From: an uncultured Oscillospiraceae bacterium
Lineage (GTDB): Bacteria > Bacillota > Clostridia > Oscillospirales > Oscillospiraceae
Reading direction: 5' to 3'
Assembly (NCBI GenBank): GCA_959022875.1
Contig: CAUFAM010000099.1
Coordinates: forward strand, 1-5,532
Length of the DNA stretch: 5,532 nt
This document shows, piece by piece, positions 1 through 4,750 of this stretch. The notes below the pieces were generated by a model. It made no database searches. It was not told the origin of the DNA and was given only the letters and a program-made list of their open reading frames with translations. The position numbers and the translations under genes were made by a program. The stretch's first letter is position 1. Each line of letters begins with the position of its first letter.

Positions 1-707
1 CCGTTTTGAAGGTCTTTGATTTGACGGCGGCCTCCACGGGCATCAACGAAAAAACCGCCAAGGCGGCGGGTATCGCCTACGAGAAGGTCGTGCTCTTTCC
101 CGCCTCTCACGCCAGCTATTATCCCGGTGCACAGTCCTTGACGATGAAGGTGCTGTACGAAAAGGAGACTTTGCGGCTGCTGGGAGCGCAGATCGTGGGC
201 CGCGAGGGTGTAGACAAGCGTATCGACGTGCTGGCTACCGCCATCCGCGCCGGTATGACGGCACTGGAGCTGAGAGAGTTGGACCTCGCCTACGCGCCGC
301 CCTATTCCTCCGCCAAGGATCCGGTCAATATGGCTGGATTTATGATTGAAAATATTTCCGGCGGGAAACTGAAGCAGTTTCACTGGCAGCAGGTGGAGGA
401 GCTTCCCCGGGACGGGAGCGTCATCTTGCTGGACACCCGGACGGCGGGGGAATACCGCCGGGGCCACGCAGAAGGGTTTATCAATATCCCGGTGGATGAG
501 CTGCGGGAGCGGCTTGGCGAGCTGGAGAAGGGCAAAGCGGTATATGTCATGTGCCAGACCGGGCTTCGCAGCTATGTGGCCTGCCGGGTACTCACTCAGC
601 ATGGATTTGATTGCTACAATCTTTCCGGCGGCTATCGGTTCTACCAGATGGTGACCCGGGAGCGGCTGGCCTGTGCCTCCAGCTACCCCTGCGGAATGGA
701 ACGGTAA
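1..707 (+). CDS. CoA-disulfide reductase-type FAD/NAD(P)H oxidoreductase with C-terminal rhodanese domain (5' truncated)
   Basis: Reading frame open from the window edge (first full codon at base 3) to TAA at 705-707. About 234 C-terminal residues are present; the FAD and NAD-binding domains lie outside. The visible part starts in the pyridine nucleotide-disulfide oxidoreductase dimerisation domain (VFDLTAASTG, then YAPPYSSAKDPVNMAG, a motif typical of the CoA-disulfide reductase/NADH oxidase/polysulfide reductase group). A rhodanese domain follows (LLDTRTAGEYRRGHAEGFIN, then the active-site loop CQTGLRS with its Cys codon at 552-554). Such fusions are cytoplasmic flavoproteins that reduce CoA disulfide, CoA persulfide or polysulfide, with the rhodanese Cys carrying sulfane sulfur. 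The tail holds two further Cys (CASSYPC) of unknown role. A TTG at base 6 is not the real start because homology continues upstream. The exact substrate cannot be decided from this fragment. Confidence 0.87.
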   Translation, partial: VLKVFDLTAASTGINEKTAKAAGIAYEKVVLFPASHASYYPGAQSLTMKVLYEKETLRLLGAQIVGREGVDKRIDVLATAIRAGMTALELRELDLAYAPPYSSAKDPVNMAGFMIENISGGKLKQFHWQQVEELPRDGSVILLDTRTAGEYRRGHAEGFINIPVDELRERLGELEKGKAVYVMCQTGLRSYVACRVLTQHGFDCYNLSGGYRFYQMVTRERLACASSYPCGMER

Positions 708-717
708 GAGAGGATAA

Positions 718-755
718 AAAACCGGCGGGACGCTTTATACCGTCCCGCCGGTTTT
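718..755. terminator. Bidirectional intrinsic terminator between convergent genes
   Basis: A perfect 15-bp inverted repeat (arms 718-732 and 741-755, loop CTTTATAC) has a very GC-rich core and A4/T4 ends. It begins 10 bases after the stop codon of the plus-strand oxidoreductase and 4 bases past the stop of the minus-strand gene. The T run is longer on the minus strand (TTTTTAT), so it probably works best there, but it can serve both genes. Confidence 0.9.
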
Positions 756-759
756 GCAG

Positions 760-1530
760 TCAGTGCTGGCAATGATGGTCTCCGCAGCCGTGCTCCCCGC
801 AGGAATGCTCCCCGCCATGGTGCTGCTCATGGTGGCTGCACATCACATCGGGATTGAACTCCAGCTGTCCGGCCAGCAGGGCCTGTACCGCCTCGTCCGC
901 CTGGCCGGACACTCCGCCGTAGAGCCGGATGCCTGCCGCAGCCAGGGCGGCCTGAGCGCCGCCGCCGATGCCGCCGCAGATCAGCGCATCCACATTCATT
1001 GCGCTGAGAACGCCGGCCAGGGCTCCGTGGCCGCTACCGTTGGTATCCACTACCTGAGAGGAGAGAATTTTCCCGTCCTCAATGTCATAGAGCTTGAACT
1101 GCTCCGTGTGGCCGAAGTGCTGAAAAATACTTCCGTTTTCATAGGTAACCGCGATTCTCATACTATGATCTCCTTTTGCTGTGATGGCTTGGAATGCATG
1201 TTTGAAACAGCCGCCGCATTGGCCTGGGCCGTGAGAGATGTCGCACAGCAGAACATCTCCTCCGGTAATGCGCAGAGGCCGGCCTTCCACCAGCATATCC
1301 GCCAGTTTTTTGCGGGCCTGGGCGTAAATTTGCTGCACCGTAGTGCGGGCTACCGCCATGCGAAGGCCACATTCCTCCTGGGACAGACCCTCGTGGTCAA
1401 TGAGGCGGATGGCCTCATATTCGTCTACGGTGAGATGGATCTCCAGCCCGGGGAGCTCTCCCCCAGTGGGGACAAAGCCCTGAGACGTGGGAAAGTGGCA
1501 GACGCGGCGGCATTTGCGGGGTCTGGCCAT
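760..1530 (-). CDS. DUF134 helix-turn-helix / NifX-NifB cofactor-binding domain fusion with Cys/His-rich tail
   Basis: 256 residues. The ATG at 1530 gives MARPRKCRRVC, the usual N-terminus of DUF134 proteins, and has AAGGAGG with 7-base spacing; longer in-frame starts upstream run through the promoter. Residues 1-110 are the DUF134 domain, a predicted DNA-binding domain with a sigma-region-4-like helix-turn-helix (about 47-75) and a Cys cluster (C96, C105, C108). Residues 124-225 are a dinitrogenase iron-molybdenum cofactor (NifX/NifB C-terminal) domain: MRIAVTYENGSIFQHFGH, then ALICGGIGGGAQAALAAAGI. Family members bind FeMo-cofactor precursors or Fe-S clusters; in non-fixing anaerobes the role is unsettled. 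Residues 231-256 are a tail with four Cys and ten His, probably metal-binding. The gene is monocistronic, with its own promoter and terminator. Inference: a metal- or cluster-responsive regulator that may control its own promoter. No other nif genes are in view. Confidence 0.88.
   Translation of the reverse strand: MARPRKCRRVCHFPTSQGFVPTGGELPGLEIHLTVDEYEAIRLIDHEGLSQEECGLRMAVARTTVQQIYAQARKKLADMLVEGRPLRITGGDVLLCDISHGPGQCGGCFKHAFQAITAKGDHSMRIAVTYENGSIFQHFGHTEQFKLYDIEDGKILSSQVVDTNGSGHGALAGVLSAMNVDALICGGIGGGAQAALAAAGIRLYGGVSGQADEAVQALLAGQLEFNPDVMCSHHEQHHGGEHSCGEHGCGDHHCQH
1170..1177 (-). promoter_or_regulatory. Internal ribosome binding site ahead of the NifX domain
   Basis: On the minus strand AAAAGGAG sits 8 bases before an in-frame ATG at 1161 (residue 124), exactly where the NifX domain begins (MRIAVTYENG). 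It could allow separate translation of the 133-residue NifX part, or be a relic of two genes that became fused. The sequence alone cannot decide. Confidence 0.5.
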
Positions 1531-1558
1531 GAACATACCTCCTTGTCTGGATATCAAC

Positions 1559-1586
1559 AGCATAGCACGTTTATGGCATATGTCAA
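1559..1586 (-). promoter_or_regulatory. Promoter of the DUF134-NifX gene
   Basis: On the minus strand there is a perfect -35 TTGACA (1581-1586), a 16-base spacer and a -10 TATGCT (1559-1564) preceded by TG, which makes an extended -10. The predicted transcript starts near 1552, about 22 bases before the ATG at 1530. The -35 box lies inside a palindromic operator-like site. Confidence 0.75.
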
Positions 1587-1612
1587 GAATTATTTTTGGC
1601 ATATGCCATAAA
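1570..1612. promoter_or_regulatory. Twin palindromic operator-like sites (TGGCATATGCCA)
   Basis: Two palindromes lie 23 bp apart centre to centre. 1597-1608 is a perfect 12-bp palindrome TGGCATATGCCA. 1574-1585 (TGGCATATGTCA) differs by one base. Together they also make a perfect 13-bp inverted repeat (1570-1582 and 1600-1612) with a 17-base spacer. One copy overlaps the -35 box of the DUF134-NifX promoter and the other lies just upstream of it. The layout suits an autoregulated promoter bound by a dimer or tetramer. That the DUF134 protein itself is the ligand is inference. Confidence 0.7.
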
Positions 1613-1655
1613 TTTAAAGGCAAAGAAATTCCCTCTGAGTGACCTCAGAGGGAAT
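1613..1655 (-). terminator. Intrinsic terminator of the sigma/anti-sigma operon
   Basis: A perfect 12-bp stem (arms 1628-1639 and 1644-1655) with a TGAC loop begins 3 bases past the anti-sigma stop codon on the minus strand. It is followed there by a T-rich run (TTTCTTTGCCTTTAAA). It separates the operon from the DUF134-NifX promoter just downstream. Confidence 0.8.
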
Positions 1656-1658
1656 GCT

Positions 1659-2483
1659 TCAGGACACATCGGAGCGTCCGTAGTGGTGGCCGCCCTCCTG
1701 GCCATAGTGGTGTCCGTCGCCCTGACCGCCCTGGGGCATATTCTGGCCTTGCCCCTGCCCGGAATTTTGTCCGGAGGGGGCCGAACCGGTATCAGGGGAG
1801 GTGGTGCCAGAGGCGGAAAGGGAGGAAATCCACTGCTGGATTTCACGAATGGTCATGTTCTGAACCTGCTGGGGCGTGATGGAGGGATCCAGTGCCTGAA
1901 GCTCCAGATAGGCCTGGTATTTTCCATAGGACAATCCGGCGTGGTGGGCGTCCTCCAGGGCTTCGCTGTCGGCGGCATAGCAGTGTGCCTGCCCGTGAGC
2001 GGCGGTGCACGCTTCCACGCCCGCCAGGAGGGACTGCTGGCGCTGGGTGTTATCATCCACCACAGCGATGGATAGAAGTTCTTCCCGGGCCAGACAGTCA
2101 GATACCACCTGGCTGCTCAAAATCTCCTCCAGGGCATCCTGATAGTTGAGAAACTGTACCGACAAGGTTTCGACCAGGTTCTCACCGTCCTCGTTATAAC
2201 CCTCCACGGAGAGGACCCGGTCAAAGCGGTTGAGCTCCAGCTCCAAAGAGGGATTTATGTCGATGCTGATGACCGATACCGGGGTAAACCAGGCCCGCCA
2301 AAGGCCCAGACAGACCAGCAGCATGAGGCAGGCGGCCACAGAGAGAATGGGCCGGTAGTGGGAGACGGCGGCAGGGGCGCGCCGGTAGCCGTTGGTTTTC
2401 TCATAGAGGAAGGAGAGGGTGTCCTCCTTCAGCGACGGCTCCGCCTGCACCTGATCCAGGGCCTCTTTCAGCACATCATTCAC
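1659..2483 (-). CDS. RsgI-like membrane anti-sigma factor with Gly/Gln/His-rich tail
   Basis: 274 residues from the GTG at 2483. This start has GGGAGG about 8 bases ahead and overlaps the sigma stop (GTGAATGA), giving translational coupling. A GTG at 2492 would add three residues but has a poorly placed ribosome site. The order is a short cytoplasmic segment (1-44) that should hold the sigma factor, one membrane helix (about 46-66, ILSVAACLMLLVCLGLW), then an RsgI-type extracytoplasmic domain with ISIDINPSLELELNRFDRVL and GYNEDGENL. A helical region follows (LSYGKYQAYLELQALDPS), then a low-complexity tail with two GHHYG copies. In characterised RsgI proteins the Asn-Pro bond in this domain is autocleaved as part of signalling; here that would be N77-P78. 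The N-terminus does not look like the classical RsgI sigma-binding domain, in line with an ECF-type partner. The signal is unknown. Confidence 0.85.
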   Translation of the reverse strand: MNDVLKEALDQVQAEPSLKEDTLSFLYEKTNGYRRAPAAVSHYRPILSVAACLMLLVCLGLWRAWFTPVSVISIDINPSLELELNRFDRVLSVEGYNEDGENLVETLSVQFLNYQDALEEILSSQVVSDCLAREELLSIAVVDDNTQRQQSLLAGVEACTAAHGQAHCYAADSEALEDAHHAGLSYGKYQAYLELQALDPSITPQQVQNMTIREIQQWISSLSASGTTSPDTGSAPSGQNSGQGQGQNMPQGGQGDGHHYGQEGGHHYGRSDVS

Positions 2484-2958
2484 CTGTGTCACCTCCCAGC
2501 GTTTCCTTCAGCAGCTGCCGGGCCCGGCCCAGCAGGGTGTAAATGGTATTGACATTCTTGCCCAGAATATGGCCGATTTCCGGGGCGGTATACCCTTCAT
2601 AATAGTGGAGATAGACCACATCCTTATATTTTGGAGGCAGGGAGAGCACTGCCTCCAGCACCTCCCGGTGCCGGTCTTCCAGTGGGGCTGGCTGATCCAG
2701 TACCTGATCCAGGGAGACAGTATTTTTATGAAAAAAGCTTTTGAGCAGATCCTTGCAGGCGTTGATGGTCACGCGGATAAACCAGGCCTTTTCATGCTCA
2801 GGGCTTTCAAAGGATGCGCCGCTGAGGACATATTTCAAAAACACCGTTTGAAATATGTCCTCGGTATCGGCATAGTTTTTCAGATGAATCATGCAGAGCC
2901 TGCGTACCATGTCGGCATACTGCTCAATGGCCCTGCGTGCCTCTTCCTCGCTGCGCAT
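2476..2958 (-). CDS. ECF-type RNA polymerase sigma factor
   Basis: 160 residues, normal for a minimal ECF sigma factor with regions 2 and 4 only. Region 2 spans about 8-75: DTEDIFQTVFLKY is the region 2.2-like core-binding helix, and AWFIRVTINACKDLLKS is region 2.4, which reads the -10 element. Region 4 spans about 95-150: LSLPPKYKDVVYLHYYEGYT, then the helix-turn-helix APEIGHILGKNVNTIYTLLGRARQLL, which reads the -35 element. The ATG at 2958 has GGAG 9 bases ahead and follows the stop of the secreted-protein gene by 18 bases. The end overlaps the anti-sigma start by 8 bases, the usual coupling of a sigma factor to its inhibitor. Inference: released when the anti-sigma factor is inactivated, it drives its own operon and an unknown regulon. 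The coding region contains a striking perfect inverted repeat at 2824-2862. Confidence 0.93.
   Translation of the reverse strand: MRSEEEARRAIEQYADMVRRLCMIHLKNYADTEDIFQTVFLKYVLSGASFESPEHEKAWFIRVTINACKDLLKSFFHKNTVSLDQVLDQPAPLEDRHREVLEAVLSLPPKYKDVVYLHYYEGYTAPEIGHILGKNVNTIYTLLGRARQLLKETLGGDTGE
2824..2862. repeat. Perfect 16-bp inverted repeat inside the sigma factor gene
   Basis: The left arm 2824-2839 (GAGGACATATTTCAAA) and right arm 2847-2862 (TTTGAAATATGTCCTC) are exact reverse complements around a 7-base loop, AACACCG. On the coding (minus) strand it covers the codons for EDIFQTVFLKYVL, the conserved region 2.2-like helix. The mRNA could form a long hairpin here. No T run follows, so it is not an ordinary terminator. 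Confidence 0.9.
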
Positions 2959-2976
2959 CTTCCAAAACTCCGTCCT

Positions 2977-3339
2977 TTATCCGTGTCTTCCTCCGTGATG
3001 GCCCCAGCCGCTGCCGTCCATGGGGCGGCTGCTGGAGAAACGGTTGTCACACACGCCGTCTCCGTTCCCATCGGTAAATCCAAGGCCCTGTCCGCCGCAG
3101 CCGGTGCCCTGAAGATCGCAAATCCCATCCCCGTCGGCGTCGGTGTAGCGGCAGTTGACGCCAAAGTAGTCGCACACGCCGTCCTGGTCTGCGTCGGTGT
3201 ACTGGCAGTTGGCGCCGCTTGCGTCGCACAGTCCTTTCCCGGCCCCTAGGCCAAGGCCGTGACCGGCGGCAAAGACGCTGGCGGTGGCGGCGGTGAGCAC
3301 AAGGGCCAGGGTGAGCGCGGTAGCAAATACTTTTTTCAT
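2977..3339 (-). CDS. Secreted Cys-rich protein with three DxDxDG calcium-type loops
   Basis: 120 residues. The ATG at 3339 has GGAGG with 8-base spacing. A Sec signal peptide is clear: MKK, then a hydrophobic stretch, with probable cleavage after VFA (residue 24). The mature protein carries three acidic loops, DADQDGVCD (49-57), DADGDGICD (67-75) and DGNGDGVCD (90-98). They resemble the calcium-binding loops of EF-hand, dockerin and thrombospondin type-3 repeats. Seven Cys (38, 45, 56, 63, 74, 81, 97) suggest disulfides or metal binding. The C-terminus is Gly/His-rich (GWGHHGGRHG). It lies 18 bases ahead of the ECF sigma gene in one apparent operon, so it may be a sensor or a target of the same envelope response. 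No named family is recognised beyond the loop motif, and the exact function is unknown. Confidence 0.82.
   Translation of the reverse strand: MKKVFATALTLALVLTAATASVFAAGHGLGLGAGKGLCDASGANCQYTDADQDGVCDYFGVNCRYTDADGDGICDLQGTGCGGQGLGFTDGNGDGVCDNRFSSSRPMDGSGWGHHGGRHG
3103..3210 (-). repeat. Tandem 54-bp coding repeat (two 18-residue units)
   Basis: Residues 44-61 and 62-79 of the secreted protein are consecutive 18-residue units of the form NC-x-YTDAD-x-DG-x-CD. The DNA has drifted between copies (for example GACCAGGACGGC against GACGGGGATGGG), so the duplication is not recent. A third, more diverged loop at residues 88-98 follows after a 5-residue longer gap. Confidence 0.8.
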
Positions 3340-3431
3340 GGTTCGTTCCTCCGTTTTTGAAATGGTTCAGATTGCTCTTCACCATCAATACGATTGGGGG
3401 AGACCAAACCATTCATCCCAGCCAAAAATTT

Positions 3432-3460
3432 TTGAAAAATTCTTTCTCTCATTGTACCAT
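3432..3460 (+). promoter_or_regulatory. Promoter of the four-helix membrane protein gene
   Basis: -35 TTGAAA (3432-3437), 17-base spacer and -10 TACCAT (3455-3460) on the plus strand. The predicted transcript starts near 3467, about 80 bases before the ATG at 3548. The -10 overlaps the -10 of the divergent minus-strand promoter by two bases. Confidence 0.55.
3451..3459 (-). promoter_or_regulatory. Extended -10 promoter of the secreted protein/sigma/anti-sigma operon
   Basis: The minus strand reads TGGTACAAT, a good -10 (TACAAT at 3451-3456) with the extended TG. The -35 at 17-base spacing (CTTCCC) is poor. The predicted transcript has a leader of about 105 bases before the ATG at 3339. The leader includes AATGGTT/AACCATT arms (3361-3367 and 3407-3413) that could pair weakly. 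No convincing ECF-type promoter was seen. Confidence 0.5.
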
Positions 3461-3547
3461 ACTTTTTTGGAAAGGGAAGAGTACGCTTGGGAGAGGGGAG
3501 CATCGGACGGTATCCCGGCATACCATGGGGAAAAGGAGGGAGCGCAT

Positions 3548-4096
3548 ATGAAAAAACGCAATGCTCGCCCCAGCCTGTTCAGGCGGATTCCCCTGGCTGA
3601 CCTGCTGCTGCTGGCCTTTATGGCAGTGCTGCTCATGCAGTCGGGGCACAATCTCTTTGTCAACGAGATGGGAAAGGGCGAGTCCACAGCGCTGGACGTT
3701 GTAATCCGTACCACAGCGGCTGCAATCTTTGGGTACTTCATCAGCACAGGGGCCGGGAGTGCCGCTGAGAATACCCTTGCCGTTTCCCAGACCAAAATCG
3801 GTTTTGCCCTGCCGGAGGAGGGGCAGGCGACTGTCCGCATGGAGGGAGAGGAAGCCCTTACCGGGACGCAGGAAGCGGTGCCTGCATCGGTTGAGGGAAG
3901 GGAGGCCCGTACCCACGGCTTTAAACTTGTCACCGTGGGCTTGATCGGTCTGGCGTCCCTGGGGCTTTTGATTATGGCCCGCAATTGCGGACAGGGGTCG
4001 CCGGAATCCATGGCCGCCCTGTCACAGCTGCGGGACTTTGTCTCAGGCAGTGTGGGCTACCTCATTGCACACGGTGGGGGAACGTCCAGAACGTAA
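3548..4096 (+). CDS. Small membrane protein of unknown function with duplicated two-helix unit
   Basis: 182 residues. The ATG at 3548 has AAAAGGAGGG with 8-base spacing; the open frame continues upstream to 3284, but only through the intergenic region and the opposite gene. A basic N-terminus (KKRNARPSLFRR) precedes helix 1 (about 15-32, ADLLLLAFMAVLLM). Helix 2 is about 51-68 (VVIRTTAAAIFGYFIS), then a hydrophilic, acidic linker of roughly 55 residues, helix 3 (about 126-144, TVGLIGLASLGLLIM) and a short helix 4 (about 161-175, LRDFVSGSVGYLIAH). Helices 2 and 4 share R-x7-GY-[FL]-I-[SA], which suggests an internal duplication. There are no catalytic motifs. A holin-like or small channel-like fold is possible but unproven. 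The gene stands alone, divergent from the sigma operon, and ends in a strong terminator. Confidence 0.75.
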   Translation: MKKRNARPSLFRRIPLADLLLLAFMAVLLMQSGHNLFVNEMGKGESTALDVVIRTTAAAIFGYFISTGAGSAAENTLAVSQTKIGFALPEEGQATVRMEGEEALTGTQEAVPASVEGREARTHGFKLVTVGLIGLASLGLLIMARNCGQGSPESMAALSQLRDFVSGSVGYLIAHGGGTSRT

Positions 4097-4130
4097 AAAA
4101 GCTCCGTCCATCCCGGACGGAGCTTTTTTT
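4095..4130 (+). terminator. Intrinsic terminator of the membrane protein gene
   Basis: A 9-bp GC-rich stem (GCTCCGTCC at 4101-4109 with GGACGGAGC at 4115-4123), loop ATCCC, is followed by seven T; preceding A residues extend the pairing to 15 bp. The stem starts at the stop codon itself. The A run on the left makes it usable in the other direction too, for the convergent gene ending at 4161. Confidence 0.92.
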
Positions 4131-4160
4131 ATCGTTATCGTTCATGGTCGAAACAGAGTG

Positions 4161-4595
4161 TCAGAGGTAACCACGCACATCCACGGCAAGGCGCTCCTCC
4201 AGATGGATCAGGCGCTTGGCAATGTCTTTGGAGGTCTCATCGGCGGCCTTATATTCGTTGAGGTATTGGTTGAGAGACTTGACGCCCATGTTGCACCCAT
4301 CCGTCATCAGCTCGGCGACGGTCTGGTCGGAGGAATCCATGCCCAGCTTGACGTTGGTTTTCATCCAGGACATGCCCTTGGCAATGGGATTGGGATTTTT
4401 CCCCTGGTCGTGGTATTGGTGGAGCAGACCCTGGATTTCCCCCTTCAGGGTTTCGTGCTCCTTTTTGCACTGGGACAGGCAGCGCTTGAGCTCCGGGCTG
4501 TGTACATAGTCCAGAGTTTCGTCAATGGAGGCAACACCCATCTTGACGCCCGCGTCGCATTCCCGCAGCAGCTTTACGGTATCCTCTTGAATCAT
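4161..4595 (-). CDS. Conserved small helical protein, probable four-helix bundle (DUF2383/ferritin-like?)
   Basis: 144 residues. The ATG at 4595 has AAAAGGAG with 8-base spacing, so it is preferred over the GTG at 4604. The protein is soluble and almost wholly helical by its heptad-like pattern, with no signal peptide or membrane segment. The first half has DAGVKMGVASIDETLDYV; the second has DGCNMGVKSLNQYLNEY. This points to two related helical hairpins packed as a four-helix bundle. Cys residues occur at 13, 39, 43 and 101. The overall look recalls small ferritin-like or DUF2383 bundle proteins common in gut Clostridia, but I see no complete ferritin-type ExxH iron site. The central NPNPIAKGMSWMKTNVKLGM segment joins the halves. 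Function unknown. It is a single gene with no convincing promoter seen upstream. Confidence 0.8.
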   Translation of the reverse strand: MIQEDTVKLLRECDAGVKMGVASIDETLDYVHSPELKRCLSQCKKEHETLKGEIQGLLHQYHDQGKNPNPIAKGMSWMKTNVKLGMDSSDQTVAELMTDGCNMGVKSLNQYLNEYKAADETSKDIAKRLIHLEERLAVDVRGYL

Positions 4596-4630
4596 ATAAT
4601 TCACTCCTTTTGAAAGATGTGGATAGCATG

Positions 4631-4670
4631 TCCCGGTTTTCGCCGCTTATACCGGGAATTTCATTCCGGG
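4631..4670. other. Intergenic region with overlapping dyad symmetries
   Basis: TCCCGGT (4631-4637) can pair with ACCGGGA (4651-4657), loop 13 bases. The second arm can instead pair, with one bulge, with TTCCGG (4664-4669). The two structures are mutually exclusive. The region is upstream of the dapL promoter but would lie in the leader or promoter of the minus-strand helical-protein gene. Confidence 0.35.
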
Positions 4671-4683
4671 GGATGGCGGCCTC

Positions 4684-4712
4684 TTGACAATCCAGGTTCC
4701 ATCATAGATAAT
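4684..4712 (+). promoter_or_regulatory. Promoter of dapL
   Basis: A perfect -35 TTGACA (4684-4689), 17-base spacer and a -10 GATAAT (4707-4712, five of six consensus bases). The expected transcript starts near 4719, about 30 bases before the ATG. The leader is too short for a riboswitch, so control by a lysine riboswitch is not supported here. Confidence 0.88.
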
Positions 4713-4750
4713 AAAGTCCGAAGTTTTTATGGCAAAGGAGCTGTTTGCCC

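Noticed and set aside
754..1611. Long plus-strand open frame (285 codons) opposite the DUF134-NifX gene
   Set aside because: It mirrors a gene with clear DUF134 and NifX motifs. The translation resembles no family, there is no good ribosome site, and it runs into the terminator and promoter elements.
2569..3249. Plus-strand open frame of 226 codons across the sigma and secreted-protein genes
   Set aside because: It is antisense to two genes with strong protein signatures, and its composition is that of a codon-bias shadow (Ala/Val-rich low complexity).
3424..3440. AT-rich dyad AATTTTTCAAAAATT near the divergent promoters
   Set aside because: A one-base loop and pure A/T arms are more simply explained as promoter-associated A/T tracts than as a hairpin or terminator.
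3340..3480. SigI-type or ECF-type autoregulated promoter upstream of the signalling operon
   Set aside because: A CCCCC run is present in the leader, but no CGAA or CGTC -10 at the right distance and no GGAAC -35 were found.
4596..4690. Sporulation-type or housekeeping promoter for the minus-strand helical-protein gene
   Set aside because: Candidate boxes (TATAAG, CATGCTAT) lack a matching -35 at proper spacing, so nothing could be called.
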